Assembly: GCA_027859055.1 (NCBI GenBank) | Contig: JAQIBO010000285.1 | Span: forward strand, 1-6,265 | Reading direction: 5' to 3' | DNA length: 6,265 nucleotides | DNA from: Spirochaeta sp. | GTDB taxonomy: Bacteria > Spirochaetota > Spirochaetia > DSM-27196 > Alkalispirochaetaceae | In this document: positions 1 through 6,265 of the stretch, one piece after another | How the letters are laid out: every line of letters starts with the position of its first letter | Position numbering within the stretch: the first letter of the stretch is position 1 | The notes under the pieces: generated by a model | What the model was told of the DNA's origin: nothing | What the model saw: the letters and a program-made list of their open reading frames with translations, nothing else | Databases searched by the model: none | Made by a program: the position numbers and the translations under genes

Positions 1-228
1 AACATCCCGTTGTATGTCAAAAAACGCCTCGTGGTGTTGTAATCGTGGCTCGCGGCAATCGCCGCGGCGCTCGACCGGGAGGTTCAGCAGATCGCCCGCC
101 GCCTCGCCGACCGCGTCAAAGACCTCACCGAGCGCTACGCCGTCACCTTCCCGGAGATAGAGGCGGAGGTAGAAACGCTGAGCGCCAGGGTAGAGGGCCA
201 CCTCAAGAAGATGGGGGTGGAATGGTGA
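1..228 (+). pseudogene. hsdM: HsdM C-terminus, 5'-truncated by the window and interrupted by an in-frame stop
   Basis: HsdM is the N6-adenine methyltransferase subunit of type I RM enzymes and works in a complex with HsdS. Reading frame 1 opens with NIPLYVKKRLVVL, which resembles the (L)NIPxYV motif seen near the end of HsdM proteins, and then meets TAA at 40-42. The same frame continues after the stop for 61 codons and ends with ERYAVTFPEIEAEV and then HLKKMGVEW at TGA 226-228. This is the usual HsdM ending (ERYxxxLPxLexEV, then hLkkMGxxW). Both halves are in one frame, so a nonsense change explains the break more simply than a frameshift. No plausible start lies just after the stop, so the last 61 residues would be lost. 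The catalytic domain and NPPY motif are outside the window. The HsdM identity is fairly secure from the tail and from the following hsdS. The pseudogene call depends on the base calls at 40-42. Confidence 0.72.
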
Positions 229-351
229 GCCATATGCAAGGGGCGCTTCAATATGGAAGTGGAGCGGGGGCCATACGTAAGCGGCGCCATAATAAGGAGC
301 CAGCGGTGGGGCCATATTATAGGCTGGCTATAATAAGGAAGCGGGAAGGGG
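229..351 (+). repeat. Three tandem imperfect 41-bp repeats filling the hsdM-hsdS gap
   Basis: Three units lie head to tail without gaps: A 229-269, B 270-310 and C 311-351. Each begins GCCATA, ends in a G-run and carries a central ATA/AATAAGGA-type block; AATAAGGA is exact in B and C. Position-by-position comparison by eye gives A/B 27 of 41, A/C 28 of 41 and B/C 25 of 41 identical bases. The array starts on the base after the hsdM stop and ends 6 bp before the hsdS ATG, so it accounts for the whole intergenic region. Each unit also splits into two ATA-containing sub-blocks about 16-19 and 22-25 bp long. The copies are too diverged for active slippage to be likely. The function is unknown; a protein-binding, leader or spacing role is inference. 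Confidence 0.7.
329..334 (+). promoter_or_regulatory. TATAAT, possible -10 box upstream of hsdS
   Basis: A perfect TATAAT lies in repeat unit C, 24 bp before the hsdS start. The same unit position in B reads CATAAT (288-293) and in A reads TTCAAT (247-252). No TTGACA-like -35 is visible 16-18 bp upstream, where the sequence is G-rich (around GGTGGGG). It could be a weak or activator-dependent promoter for hsdS and the downstream genes, or simply part of the repeat. Confidence 0.25.
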
Positions 352-357
352 CCTCGA

Positions 358-1665
358 ATGAGCGGTGAAGAGCGGCGCGATACGGTCCCGCCGGGGTACA
401 AGATGACCGAGGTGGGGGTGATTCCGGAGGATTGGGCAACGTGTCTAATCGACGACATCGTAACTCGAGTCGGGAGCGGAAATACACCACGTGGGGGCGC
501 GTTGGTCTATTCTTCCGAAGGTATTCCTTTCGTCCGAAGTCAGAATGTTGGGGACGGAGTTCTTGATCTAGATGATCTTGTATTCATTTCTGAAGAGATC
601 CACGCAACCTTCCCTGCTAGCCAGGTCGAAGCCGATGATGTTCTTCTCAACATCACAGGTGCCTCGATCGGTCGTTCAGCGGTTGCTGATGACAGAGTCG
701 CGCACGGAAATGTCAATCAGCATGTCTGCGAAATCCGAGTGCGGAAGACAGCGTACGACCCTCTTTTTCTGAACGAATTCTTACGTTCCGCAAACGGACA
801 GTCACAGATTGATGCGTTCCAAGCCGGTGGCAACCGTCAAGGATTGAATTATCAGCAGGTCCGTTCGATGCGACTTCCACAGCCTCGTGTAGTGGCACAA
901 CGTGCTATCGCCGAGGCGCTCTCCGACGTAGACAACCTCCTCGACGCCCTCGACCGGCTCATCACCAAGAAACGCGCCGTCAAGCAAGCGGCCATGCAGC
1001 AGCTCCTCACCGGAAAGACCCGCCTGCCGGGGTTTGCGGGGGAGTGGGAGGAGACGACGTTGGGGGAGATAGGTACTCTTTCAAAGGGCGCCGGAATCTC
1101 TCGGACCGAAGTGGTTTCAGAAGGACTGCCCTGCATTCGCTACGGAGAGATCTACACGCATCACGATGATGTCATTCGAACCTTCTATTCGTTCATTACC
1201 GATCACACCGCCAGTCGGAGTGTTCGATTGAAACGCGGCGATCTGCTTTTCGCTGGCTCAGGTGAAACAAGAGACGAAATCGGAAAGTGTGTCGGTTTCG
1301 ATCTAGACGCCGAAGCCTACGCTGGCGGTGATACGGTGATCCTGTCTCAGAACATCCATGACGTACGGTTCCTTGGGTACTTGTTCAACACTCCTGAAAT
1401 CAACGTACAAAAAGCGCAGATGGGTCAAGGCGATGCGGTCGTCCATATCTCCGCGCGGAGCCTTGCTCAAGTGGCGGTTCGCCTCCCACCCCTCCCCGAA
1501 CAAAGTGCCATCGCCGAGGTTCTCTCCAATATGGACGACGAGATTGCAGCTCTCGAGAAGCGACGTGACAAAACGCGGCGTATTAAAGAAGGTATGATGC
1601 AGGAACTCTTGACCGGGAGGATTCGGCTTCTGGAATCGTGTGAGCAGGAATGGGAACAAGATTAG
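358..1665 (+). CDS. hsdS: Type I restriction enzyme specificity subunit HsdS
   Basis: HsdS reads the bipartite DNA target and recruits HsdM and HsdR. The 435-residue length is typical. Residues 14-26 (YKMTEVGVIPEDW) are a standard HsdS opening. Target-recognition domain 1 spans about residues 27-180. It is followed by the central conserved coiled-coil region at 181-226, with AIAEALSDVD and MQQLLTGKTRLPGF. Domain 2 spans about 227-376, and the distal conserved region is at 381-424, with AIAEVLSNMD and MMQELLTGRIRL. The two conserved regions match at 20 of 41 residues, the half-repeat that gives HsdS its pseudo-twofold symmetry. ATG 358 is the first start after in-frame TAA TAA at 331-336; AAGGGG at 346-351 is a weak ribosome-binding site 6 nt away. 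The central region is about 66% GC while samples of domains 1 and 2 are about 49% and 53%, suggesting swapped recognition modules. The last 16 bases overlap the next gene. The target sequence cannot be predicted. Confidence 0.96.
   Translation: MSGEERRDTVPPGYKMTEVGVIPEDWATCLIDDIVTRVGSGNTPRGGALVYSSEGIPFVRSQNVGDGVLDLDDLVFISEEIHATFPASQVEADDVLLNITGASIGRSAVADDRVAHGNVNQHVCEIRVRKTAYDPLFLNEFLRSANGQSQIDAFQAGGNRQGLNYQQVRSMRLPQPRVVAQRAIAEALSDVDNLLDALDRLITKKRAVKQAAMQQLLTGKTRLPGFAGEWEETTLGEIGTLSKGAGISRTEVVSEGLPCIRYGEIYTHHDDVIRTFYSFITDHTASRSVRLKRGDLLFAGSGETRDEIGKCVGFDLDAEAYAGGDTVILSQNIHDVRFLGYLFNTPEINVQKAQMGQGDAVVHISARSLAQVAVRLPPLPEQSAIAEVLSNMDDEIAALEKRRDKTRRIKEGMMQELLTGRIRLLESCEQEWEQD
1641..1665 (+). promoter_or_regulatory. 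hsdS/nuclease gene overlap, likely translational coupling
   Basis: The downstream frame has TGA at 1641-1643 and its first ATG at 1650, while hsdS ends with TAG at 1663-1665, so the genes overlap by 16 bp. The only Shine-Dalgarno-like string, AGGA at 1646-1649, touches the ATG with no spacer and is too close for normal use. The next in-frame ATG (1737) would cut away the conserved nuclease start. Re-initiation by ribosomes finishing hsdS is the simplest reading; this is inference. Confidence 0.55.
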
Positions 1666-4600
1666 CCCCACCGTTTCCCACGGGGGGAGGCGGTCATCGA
1701 TTTGAGATCCACGTCCAAGCTTCATTTGTCACGCTCATGCTAACTGGGGGGTACGCCCCTGCTCTGCCTTGCTGGCCGATCGTCGAAATCAAACTGCAAG
1801 CAAAGTATCTTGGGTTCGAGACCGACGATCTTGTCGTCGTCGTTGAGGACCCGGCTACCAAAAAGCTTTGCAAACTTCTGTGCCAAGTCAAGCATTCGAT
1901 CTCTTTCACAAAAGGCGACCAGAAAACTGGAGCTGTACTCGATGCTGCATGGATGGACTTCAACAACGAGAAGGTCTTTTCGAGAAATATCGACAAAATC
2001 GCCCTCATCGTGGGTCATCTCAACGGCGCCGACCATAAGGCCCTCTCATTCCTCACGGAACACGCGCGTGCGAATCCCCATCCACAGGACTTCTTCTCGC
2101 AAGTGAGTACCGCGAGGTACAGTCCGCCAAAGACGGAAGAGAGACTCAGTATTATCAGCGAGAAGCTTAAGCTGGCGAACGATGGGAAGGAGCTTTCGGA
2201 CCAGCAGGTGCACAGTTTTTTGCGGCATTTTCACGTACTCGAGTACGACATGAGCGCTGAGTCGGGCGTAGTGTTGTCTTTGTTGCGGTCCCATATCTCC
2301 CAATTTCGAACTACCAACGCGGAAGAGCTATGGGCTCTGGTGGTGCAGTATGTGCAGACGAGAAATCAAGCGGCTGGCACGATCACCCGCGACGATCTCC
2401 CGGTTGAACTATCAGCAGCGTTCGAACACAGAATCGAAAGGACAATACCCGAACGGTTCACAAAAGTTTCGAAACCGGTCGACAAAGACTGGCGCGAACA
2501 TCCCAACGGCCACCTGTTGGCGATCGCAGCATTGCTTGGATCCTGGGACGAAACCAATCCCAACGATCCCGAGCAAGTCGCGAAAGCGCTTGGGATCGGT
2601 TTCGAAGCATGGCGGGAAGTCGCGCGAGATCTCTTGCAAGAGCAAACGGGGCCACTATCAATCAAAAATGGCCGGTGGAAGGTCGAAGACCGTAGCAACC
2701 TTTGGCAGGCTGTCGGTTCACAGTTGCTTGATGCGGACCTCGATAGGGTGAGCGAAGTGGCTCTGACGATTCTTTCGGAGAACGATCCCGCCCTCGACAT
2801 GCCCAAAGAAGAGCGCCATTTGGCTTCCATGCAAGGAAATCCGGCGAGGTACTCATCTACCCTGCGAAATGGTATTGCCGACGGTCTCGCAATTCTTGGG
2901 AGTTACCCGGGCTCGTGCACAAACTGCACGCGATGGCGAGCCGAACGGGTCGCAGAAACGGCAGTCCGAGAGGTTCTCATTGGTGGTGACTGGATTCGGT
3001 GGGGTAGTCTTTGCGATCTGCTACCAGCGCTTTCCGAGGCAGCTCCCACGGTATTTCTTGACGTCCTTGAAGAAACACTGCGTTCATCGTCCCAAGTTTT
3101 TGAAGAGCTATTCTCCCAGGAGAGTGGCGGTTCGTTTGGTACCATCTACGTGACTGGTTTGTTGCGGGCTCTCGAGGGATTGGCGTGGAACGATGAATAC
3201 TTTTCCAGGTCATGTCTGATTCTGGGTGAGCTCGCGCACATCGATCCCGGAGGGCAGTGGGCGAACCGCCCATCAAGCTCGCTGTCGGAGATTCTGCTTC
3301 CATGGATGCCCCAAACCCTCGCTTCATTGCAGAAACGTATTGCGACAGTACGGGCCATTCTGGGTGATTTTCCGGATGTCGGGTGGAAACTGGTTTTGTC
3401 ACTGCTTCCCGGGCAACTCCGAATGTCATCCGGCTCCCACAAACCGCGGTGGCGTGAAGTCATATCGGAGGAGTACGAAGTACGGGTATCCCAGGCAGAT
3501 TATGTCGAGGCGGTGACGGGATACTCAGAACTCGCGTTGGAATTCGCGGGAGACGATCCCGAACGGCTTGCGGAATTGGTCGACATCGCGGATCATCTCC
3601 CGTCAGGTACGTTCGATCGTCTGGTTTCTCACTTGGAGTCTTGGGCAGAAGGGGCCGATTCGGCCAGAGACAAACACCTCGTCTGGGATCGGATTAGACA
3701 CATGGTAACCAAGCACCGTCGACATTCGACCGCGAAATGGGCGCTTCCGGAAGTACACGTCATTCGTTTGGAAGGGCTATCGGACAGGCTTGCGCCACGC
3801 GACGTTTTCTACCGCCACCAACATCTATTCACCTATCGCCATCACGACGAGTATCACGAAGGTGACGACTACAAGAAAAACCAAGAGGTCTTGCAAACGC
3901 ATCAGGATACAGCGATCCGCGCAATCCTTTCCTCGCATGGGATCAATGGAGCACTCCGCTTCTCGGAGATGGTTGAAGTACCGGGGATGGTCGGATTTGC
4001 ATTGGGGTCGATCCCGGATCACGGGCTTGAAGAGATGTTGCTGCCGACTGTGATCAACTCCGAAATACGCAGCCACCGCACCGTTGTTGAATACTATGTA
4101 GCTCGACGGTTCAAGACCGGAGGTTGGAGGTGGTGTGATGGTTTGGATCGGTCAACATGGTCTGAGGAGCAAATCGGCGAGTTCCTGGCGTACTTCCCAT
4201 TCGAGAGCGAAACCTGGAGAAGAGCCACGAACTGGCTTGGTATTGCCGATCGCGAATATTGGACCCGTGCGAAAGCTCTGTTTGTGTCTGATGGTAGTGA
4301 CGTAACCTTTGCGGTGGAGAAGCTCCTGACCGTAGGTCGGGCGCATGCAGCGATCAGTTGCATATTCCACCAGAAGCACTCAGGAAAAGCGCCCGATCCG
4401 AAACTGGTCGTCACTACGTTACTCGCGGCTCCATCGTCAAGCGAATCGTTTCACTCGATGGACGACTACCACATCGTCGAGCTGATCAAGTTTCTGCAAT
4501 CAGAACCAACCGTCGTTACCGACGATCTCTACAAGATTGAATGGGCATTCCTGCCATTCCTTGACCATGATCGAGAAGCTGCTCCCAGAACTCTCGAACG

Positions 4601-5183
4601 GCGACTGGCAGCCGATGCATCGTTTTTCTGGGAAGCGATCACGCTGCTTTACCGACCAAGAAAAACGGACGGTACGACAACCGAGGCGAATGAAGGCACG
4701 GTGGAAGTTGCACGCAATGTGTGGCGACTTTTGCATGAGTGGAAAACTGTTCCCGGGACTTTGTTCGATGGATCATTCGATGCGACGAAATTTGAATCAT
4801 GGCTTGGCCAGGTAAAGAAACTCGCATTGGAGTCAGGGCACATTGAAGTTGCAATGATTCGCGTTGGCGAGGTCCTGTACTACGCACCTACCGATCCCGG
4901 AGGTCTGTGGATTCATCGTGCTGTCGCATCGGCACTGAATCGATCGGACGCAGAAGACATGCGTCGTGGATATTCGACGGCAACGTTCAACTCACGAGAA
5001 GTACATGCGGTGGACCCCAGTGGCCGGCCGGAAAGGAAGCTTGCGGAGGAAAATCGTGAGAAAGCGAACCAGCTTGATCTGGCAGGATTCCCGCGCTTTG
5101 CGACGACCCTCAGGGAGATTGCGAAAGACTATGATCGGGATGCGGATCGAATTGTTGACGAATTTGGAACATTCGACGAATAA
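1650..5183 (+). CDS. Large nuclease-solenoid protein (Cap4/DUF4297-like nuclease domain plus helical repeats)
   Basis: This 1177-residue protein is presumably cytosolic, as no signal peptide or membrane segment is seen. Residues 13-150 look like the PD-(D/E)xK-type dsDNA nuclease domain found at the N-terminus of Cap4/DUF4297 and related defence proteins: GGGHRFE (E19), TDD at 58-60, then QVK at 79-81 and an AWMDF stretch near 100-104. E19, D59/D60, Q79 and K81 are the likely catalytic set. Residues 150-240 are a helical linker with FLRHFHVLEYDM. The rest looks like an alpha-helical solenoid with recognisable blocks: GSWDET at 297-302, LEGLAW at 508-513, DPGGQWANRP at 532-541, HKPRWRE at 597-603, FNSREV at 1113-1118 and GRPERKLAEE at 1125-1134. 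These blocks recall very large uncharacterised proteins encoded near type I RM genes, but that is from memory and I know no assigned function. No Walker A GxxxxGK[ST] is present, so it is not an obvious STAND/Avs NTPase. Its GC of about 50-56% is below that of the following gene. A role as an accessory defence nuclease with a sensing solenoid is inference. Confidence 0.85.
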   Translation: MGTRLAPPFPTGGGGHRFEIHVQASFVTLMLTGGYAPALPCWPIVEIKLQAKYLGFETDDLVVVVEDPATKKLCKLLCQVKHSISFTKGDQKTGAVLDAAWMDFNNEKVFSRNIDKIALIVGHLNGADHKALSFLTEHARANPHPQDFFSQVSTARYSPPKTEERLSIISEKLKLANDGKELSDQQVHSFLRHFHVLEYDMSAESGVVLSLLRSHISQFRTTNAEELWALVVQYVQTRNQAAGTITRDDLPVELSAAFEHRIERTIPERFTKVSKPVDKDWREHPNGHLLAIAALLGSWDETNPNDPEQVAKALGIGFEAWREVARDLLQEQTGPLSIKNGRWKVEDRSNLWQAVGSQLLDADLDRVSEVALTILSENDPALDMPKEERHLASMQGNPARYSSTLRNGIADGLAILGSYPGSCTNCTRWRAERVAETAVREVLIGGDWIRWGSLCDLLPALSEAAPTVFLDVLEETLRSSSQVFEELFSQESGGSFGTIYVTGLLRALEGLAWNDEYFSRSCLILGELAHIDPGGQWANRPSSSLSEILLPWMPQTLASLQKRIATVRAILGDFPDVGWKLVLSLLPGQLRMSSGSHKPRWREVISEEYEVRVSQADYVEAVTGYSELALEFAGDDPERLAELVDIADHLPSGTFDRLVSHLESWAEGADSARDKHLVWDRIRHMVTKHRRHSTAKWALPEVHVIRLEGLSDRLAPRDVFYRHQHLFTYRHHDEYHEGDDYKKNQEVLQTHQDTAIRAILSSHGINGALRFSEMVEVPGMVGFALGSIPDHGLEEMLLPTVINSEIRSHRTVVEYYVARRFKTGGWRWCDGLDRSTWSEEQIGEFLAYFPFESETWRRATNWLGIADREYWTRAKALFVSDGSDVTFAVEKLLTVGRAHAAISCIFHQKHSGKAPDPKLVVTTLLAAPSSSESFHSMDDYHIVELIKFLQSEPTVVTDDLYKIEWAFLPFLDHDREAAPRTLERRLAADASFFWEAITLLYRPRKTDGTTTEANEGTVEVARNVWRLLHEWKTVPGTLFDGSFDATKFESWLGQVKKLALESGHIEVAMIRVGEVLYYAPTDPGGLWIHRAVASALNRSDAEDMRRGYSTATFNSREVHAVDPSGRPERKLAEENREKANQLDLAGFPRFATTLREIAKDYDRDADRIVDEFGTFDE

Positions 5184-5191
5184 CGACGACC

Positions 5192-5198
5192 AGGGAGG
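5192..5198 (+). promoter_or_regulatory. Strong ribosome-binding site for the AlbA_2/ATPase gene
   Basis: AGGGAGG lies 6 nt before the ATG at 5205, inside the 21-bp gap after the previous stop. It fixes the start. It contrasts with the preceding large gene, which lacks a usable site of its own. Confidence 0.8.
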
Positions 5199-5204
5199 CA
5201 ACTC

Positions 5205-6265
5205 ATGACCGAAACCCACACCCGCGAGTGGAAACGCCTCTGGAAGGACGACTACCTCAAGTGGATCTGCGGCTTTGCCAACGCCGCGGGCGGGGTGCTG
5301 GAGATTGGTCGTGACGATGACGGCCGCGCCGTCGGGGTTACCGATGCCGCGACGCTCCTCACGGAGATTCCCAACAAGGTACAGACCACGATGGGAATCC
5401 TCGTGGATGTCGAACTGACGACCGAGAATGACCTTGATCTGGTCACCGTGCGCGTTGCGCCGCACACTCAGCCGATCAGTTTCCGCGGTGAGTACTACTA
5501 CCGGAGCGGTACGACCAACCAGAAACTTTCCGGCCCGGCGCTCTCCCGGTTTATCCTTGAGAAGATGAATATCTCCTGGGACGCTGTCACCACTCAGCGC
5601 GTTTCACTTGCCGACCTGGACGCCGGCGCCATCGCTGCGTGGCGGCGCCGGGCGCTGCGCCATGACCGGGTGGACGCCTCAATCCTCGAGGAGAGCGACG
5701 AGGATCTGCTCCGCAAGCTGGAACTGATCCAGGACGGGGAACTCACCAACGCAGCGGTGCTGCTCTTTCATCCCGAACCGCACCGGTTCTACACCAACGC
5801 GTCGATCAGGATCGGCTACTTTATCAACGACTGGGATGTCCGCTACCACGACGTGATAGAGGGCAACCTTCTGCACCAGTTCGACTTTACCTACGACCTG
5901 CTGACCACCAAGTACCTCAAGGCGGTGATCAGCTACGAGGGTACTCAGCGGATCGAATCCTTTCCGGTTCCCCACGCGGCGATGCGCGAGACGTTGCTCA
6001 ACGCGGTGGTCCACCGCGACTACTCCCAACCGGTGGAGACGCAGATCCGCGTCTATCGCGACCGCATGTGGATTACCAACGTGGGGCACCTGCCCAAGGG
6101 CTGGAGCGACGCGGATCTACTCACCTCCCACGAGTCCAAGCCGTGGAACCCGCGTATCGCGCGCGCCTTCTACCGCGCCGGAGAGATCGAAACCTGGGGC
6201 CGGGGCATCGAGCGTATCATCGAAGCGTGCCGCCGCGCCGGTGTTCCCACCCCGAAAATCTCAAC
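5205..6265 (+). CDS. AlbA_2 (Schlafen-type) DNA-binding protein with RecG-like HATPase_c_4 domain, 3'-truncated by the window
   Basis: The first 353 codons are present and the frame is open to the window end. Residues 8-45 match the AlbA_2 putative DNA-binding domain: EWKRLWKDDYLKWICGFAN, then AAGGVLEIGRDDDGRAVGV. IPNKVQ and the YYYRSGTTNQKLSG segment that follow are typical of the same family. The C-terminal part carries the HATPase_c_4 (RecG-related, GHKL-like) signature, with RETLLNAVVHRDYS at 261-274 (E262 and N266 as the N-box pair) and ETWGRGIERI at 329-338. Family members are usually about 450-550 residues, so a C-terminal part, often winged-helix, is probably missing. Such proteins are commonly annotated as transcriptional regulators or ATP-binding proteins and are frequent in or beside type I RM loci; their exact role there is not settled. 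The gene follows the large gene by 21 bp with a strong ribosome-binding site, so co-transcription is likely. Its GC of about 66% resembles the hsdM end rather than its immediate neighbour. Confidence 0.93.
   Translation, partial: MTETHTREWKRLWKDDYLKWICGFANAAGGVLEIGRDDDGRAVGVTDAATLLTEIPNKVQTTMGILVDVELTTENDLDLVTVRVAPHTQPISFRGEYYYRSGTTNQKLSGPALSRFILEKMNISWDAVTTQRVSLADLDAGAIAAWRRRALRHDRVDASILEESDEDLLRKLELIQDGELTNAAVLLFHPEPHRFYTNASIRIGYFINDWDVRYHDVIEGNLLHQFDFTYDLLTTKYLKAVISYEGTQRIESFPVPHAAMRETLLNAVVHRDYSQPVETQIRVYRDRMWITNVGHLPKGWSDADLLTSHESKPWNPRIARAFYRAGEIETWGRGIERIIEACRRAGVPTPKIS

Noticed and set aside
229..351. CRISPR array
   Set aside because: The 41-bp units abut with no unique spacers and are only 61-68% identical, unlike CRISPR repeats.
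45..368. 107-codon open frame starting at GTG 45
   Set aside because: It is a shifted frame over the HsdM tail and the repeats, very rich in Arg, Pro and Gly, with no recognisable domain. Frame 1 gives a clear HsdM ending instead.
2366..2830. 154-codon open frame on the minus strand
   Set aside because: It lies wholly inside the large + strand gene, whose frame shows family-like blocks here (GSWDET). The antisense product has no recognisable features.
2916..2927. CxxC (residues 423-426, CTNC) as a zinc finger in the large protein
   Set aside because: No second Cys/His pair at a suitable distance is visible; the other cysteines are scattered.
1650..5183. Avs/STAND NTPase assignment for the large protein
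   Set aside because: I looked for GxxxxGK[ST] throughout the translation and found none. The nuclease domain passes straight into helical sequence.
4992..5465. 157-codon open frame on the minus strand
   Set aside because: It spans the end of the large gene and the AlbA_2 domain, both supported on the + strand by motifs and a ribosome-binding site.
5679..6089. 136-codon open frame on the minus strand
   Set aside because: It is antisense to the well-supported AlbA_2/HATPase_c_4 gene; GC-rich coding often leaves such shadows.

Overview
The window is a piece of a type I restriction-modification (RM) locus from a GC-rich prokaryote. All recognisable genes lie on the + strand. Hand-counted 160-bp samples give about 66% GC in the last gene and in the central part of hsdS, but only about 49-56% in the rest of hsdS and in the large gene. 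No taxonomic marker is present. A high-GC chromosome with lower-GC, probably transferred cargo is as far as the sequence allows.

Layout. Positions 1-228 hold the C-terminal end of an HsdM methyltransferase, interrupted in frame by TAA at 40-42. Positions 229-351, between hsdM and hsdS, are filled exactly by three ungapped imperfect tandem copies of a 41-bp unit. Positions 358-1665 are a complete hsdS specificity gene with two target-recognition domains and two conserved coiled-coil spacers. Positions 1650-5183 encode a 1177-residue protein that starts inside the end of hsdS. It has an N-terminal PD-(D/E)xK-type nuclease domain of the Cap4/DUF4297 kind, followed by about 950 residues of helical-repeat-like sequence. 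Positions 5205-6265 are the first 353 codons of an AlbA_2 (Schlafen-type DNA-binding) plus RecG-like HATPase_c_4 protein that runs off the window. hsdR is not visible and may lie downstream.

How the genes may work together. HsdM and HsdS form the modification complex, and HsdS sets the DNA target. The two following genes belong to accessory types found in defence loci. The large nuclease-solenoid gene has a 16-bp overlap with hsdS and no usable ribosome-binding site of its own, so it is probably translated by coupling to hsdS. If the hsdM stop is real, the methylase is damaged and the locus may be decaying or may now rely on the accessory genes.

Main points of interest: the nuclease-solenoid protein, for which I know no assigned function and in which I find no Walker A motif; the 41-bp triplication; the hsdM nonsense codon; and the compositional mosaic of hsdS.
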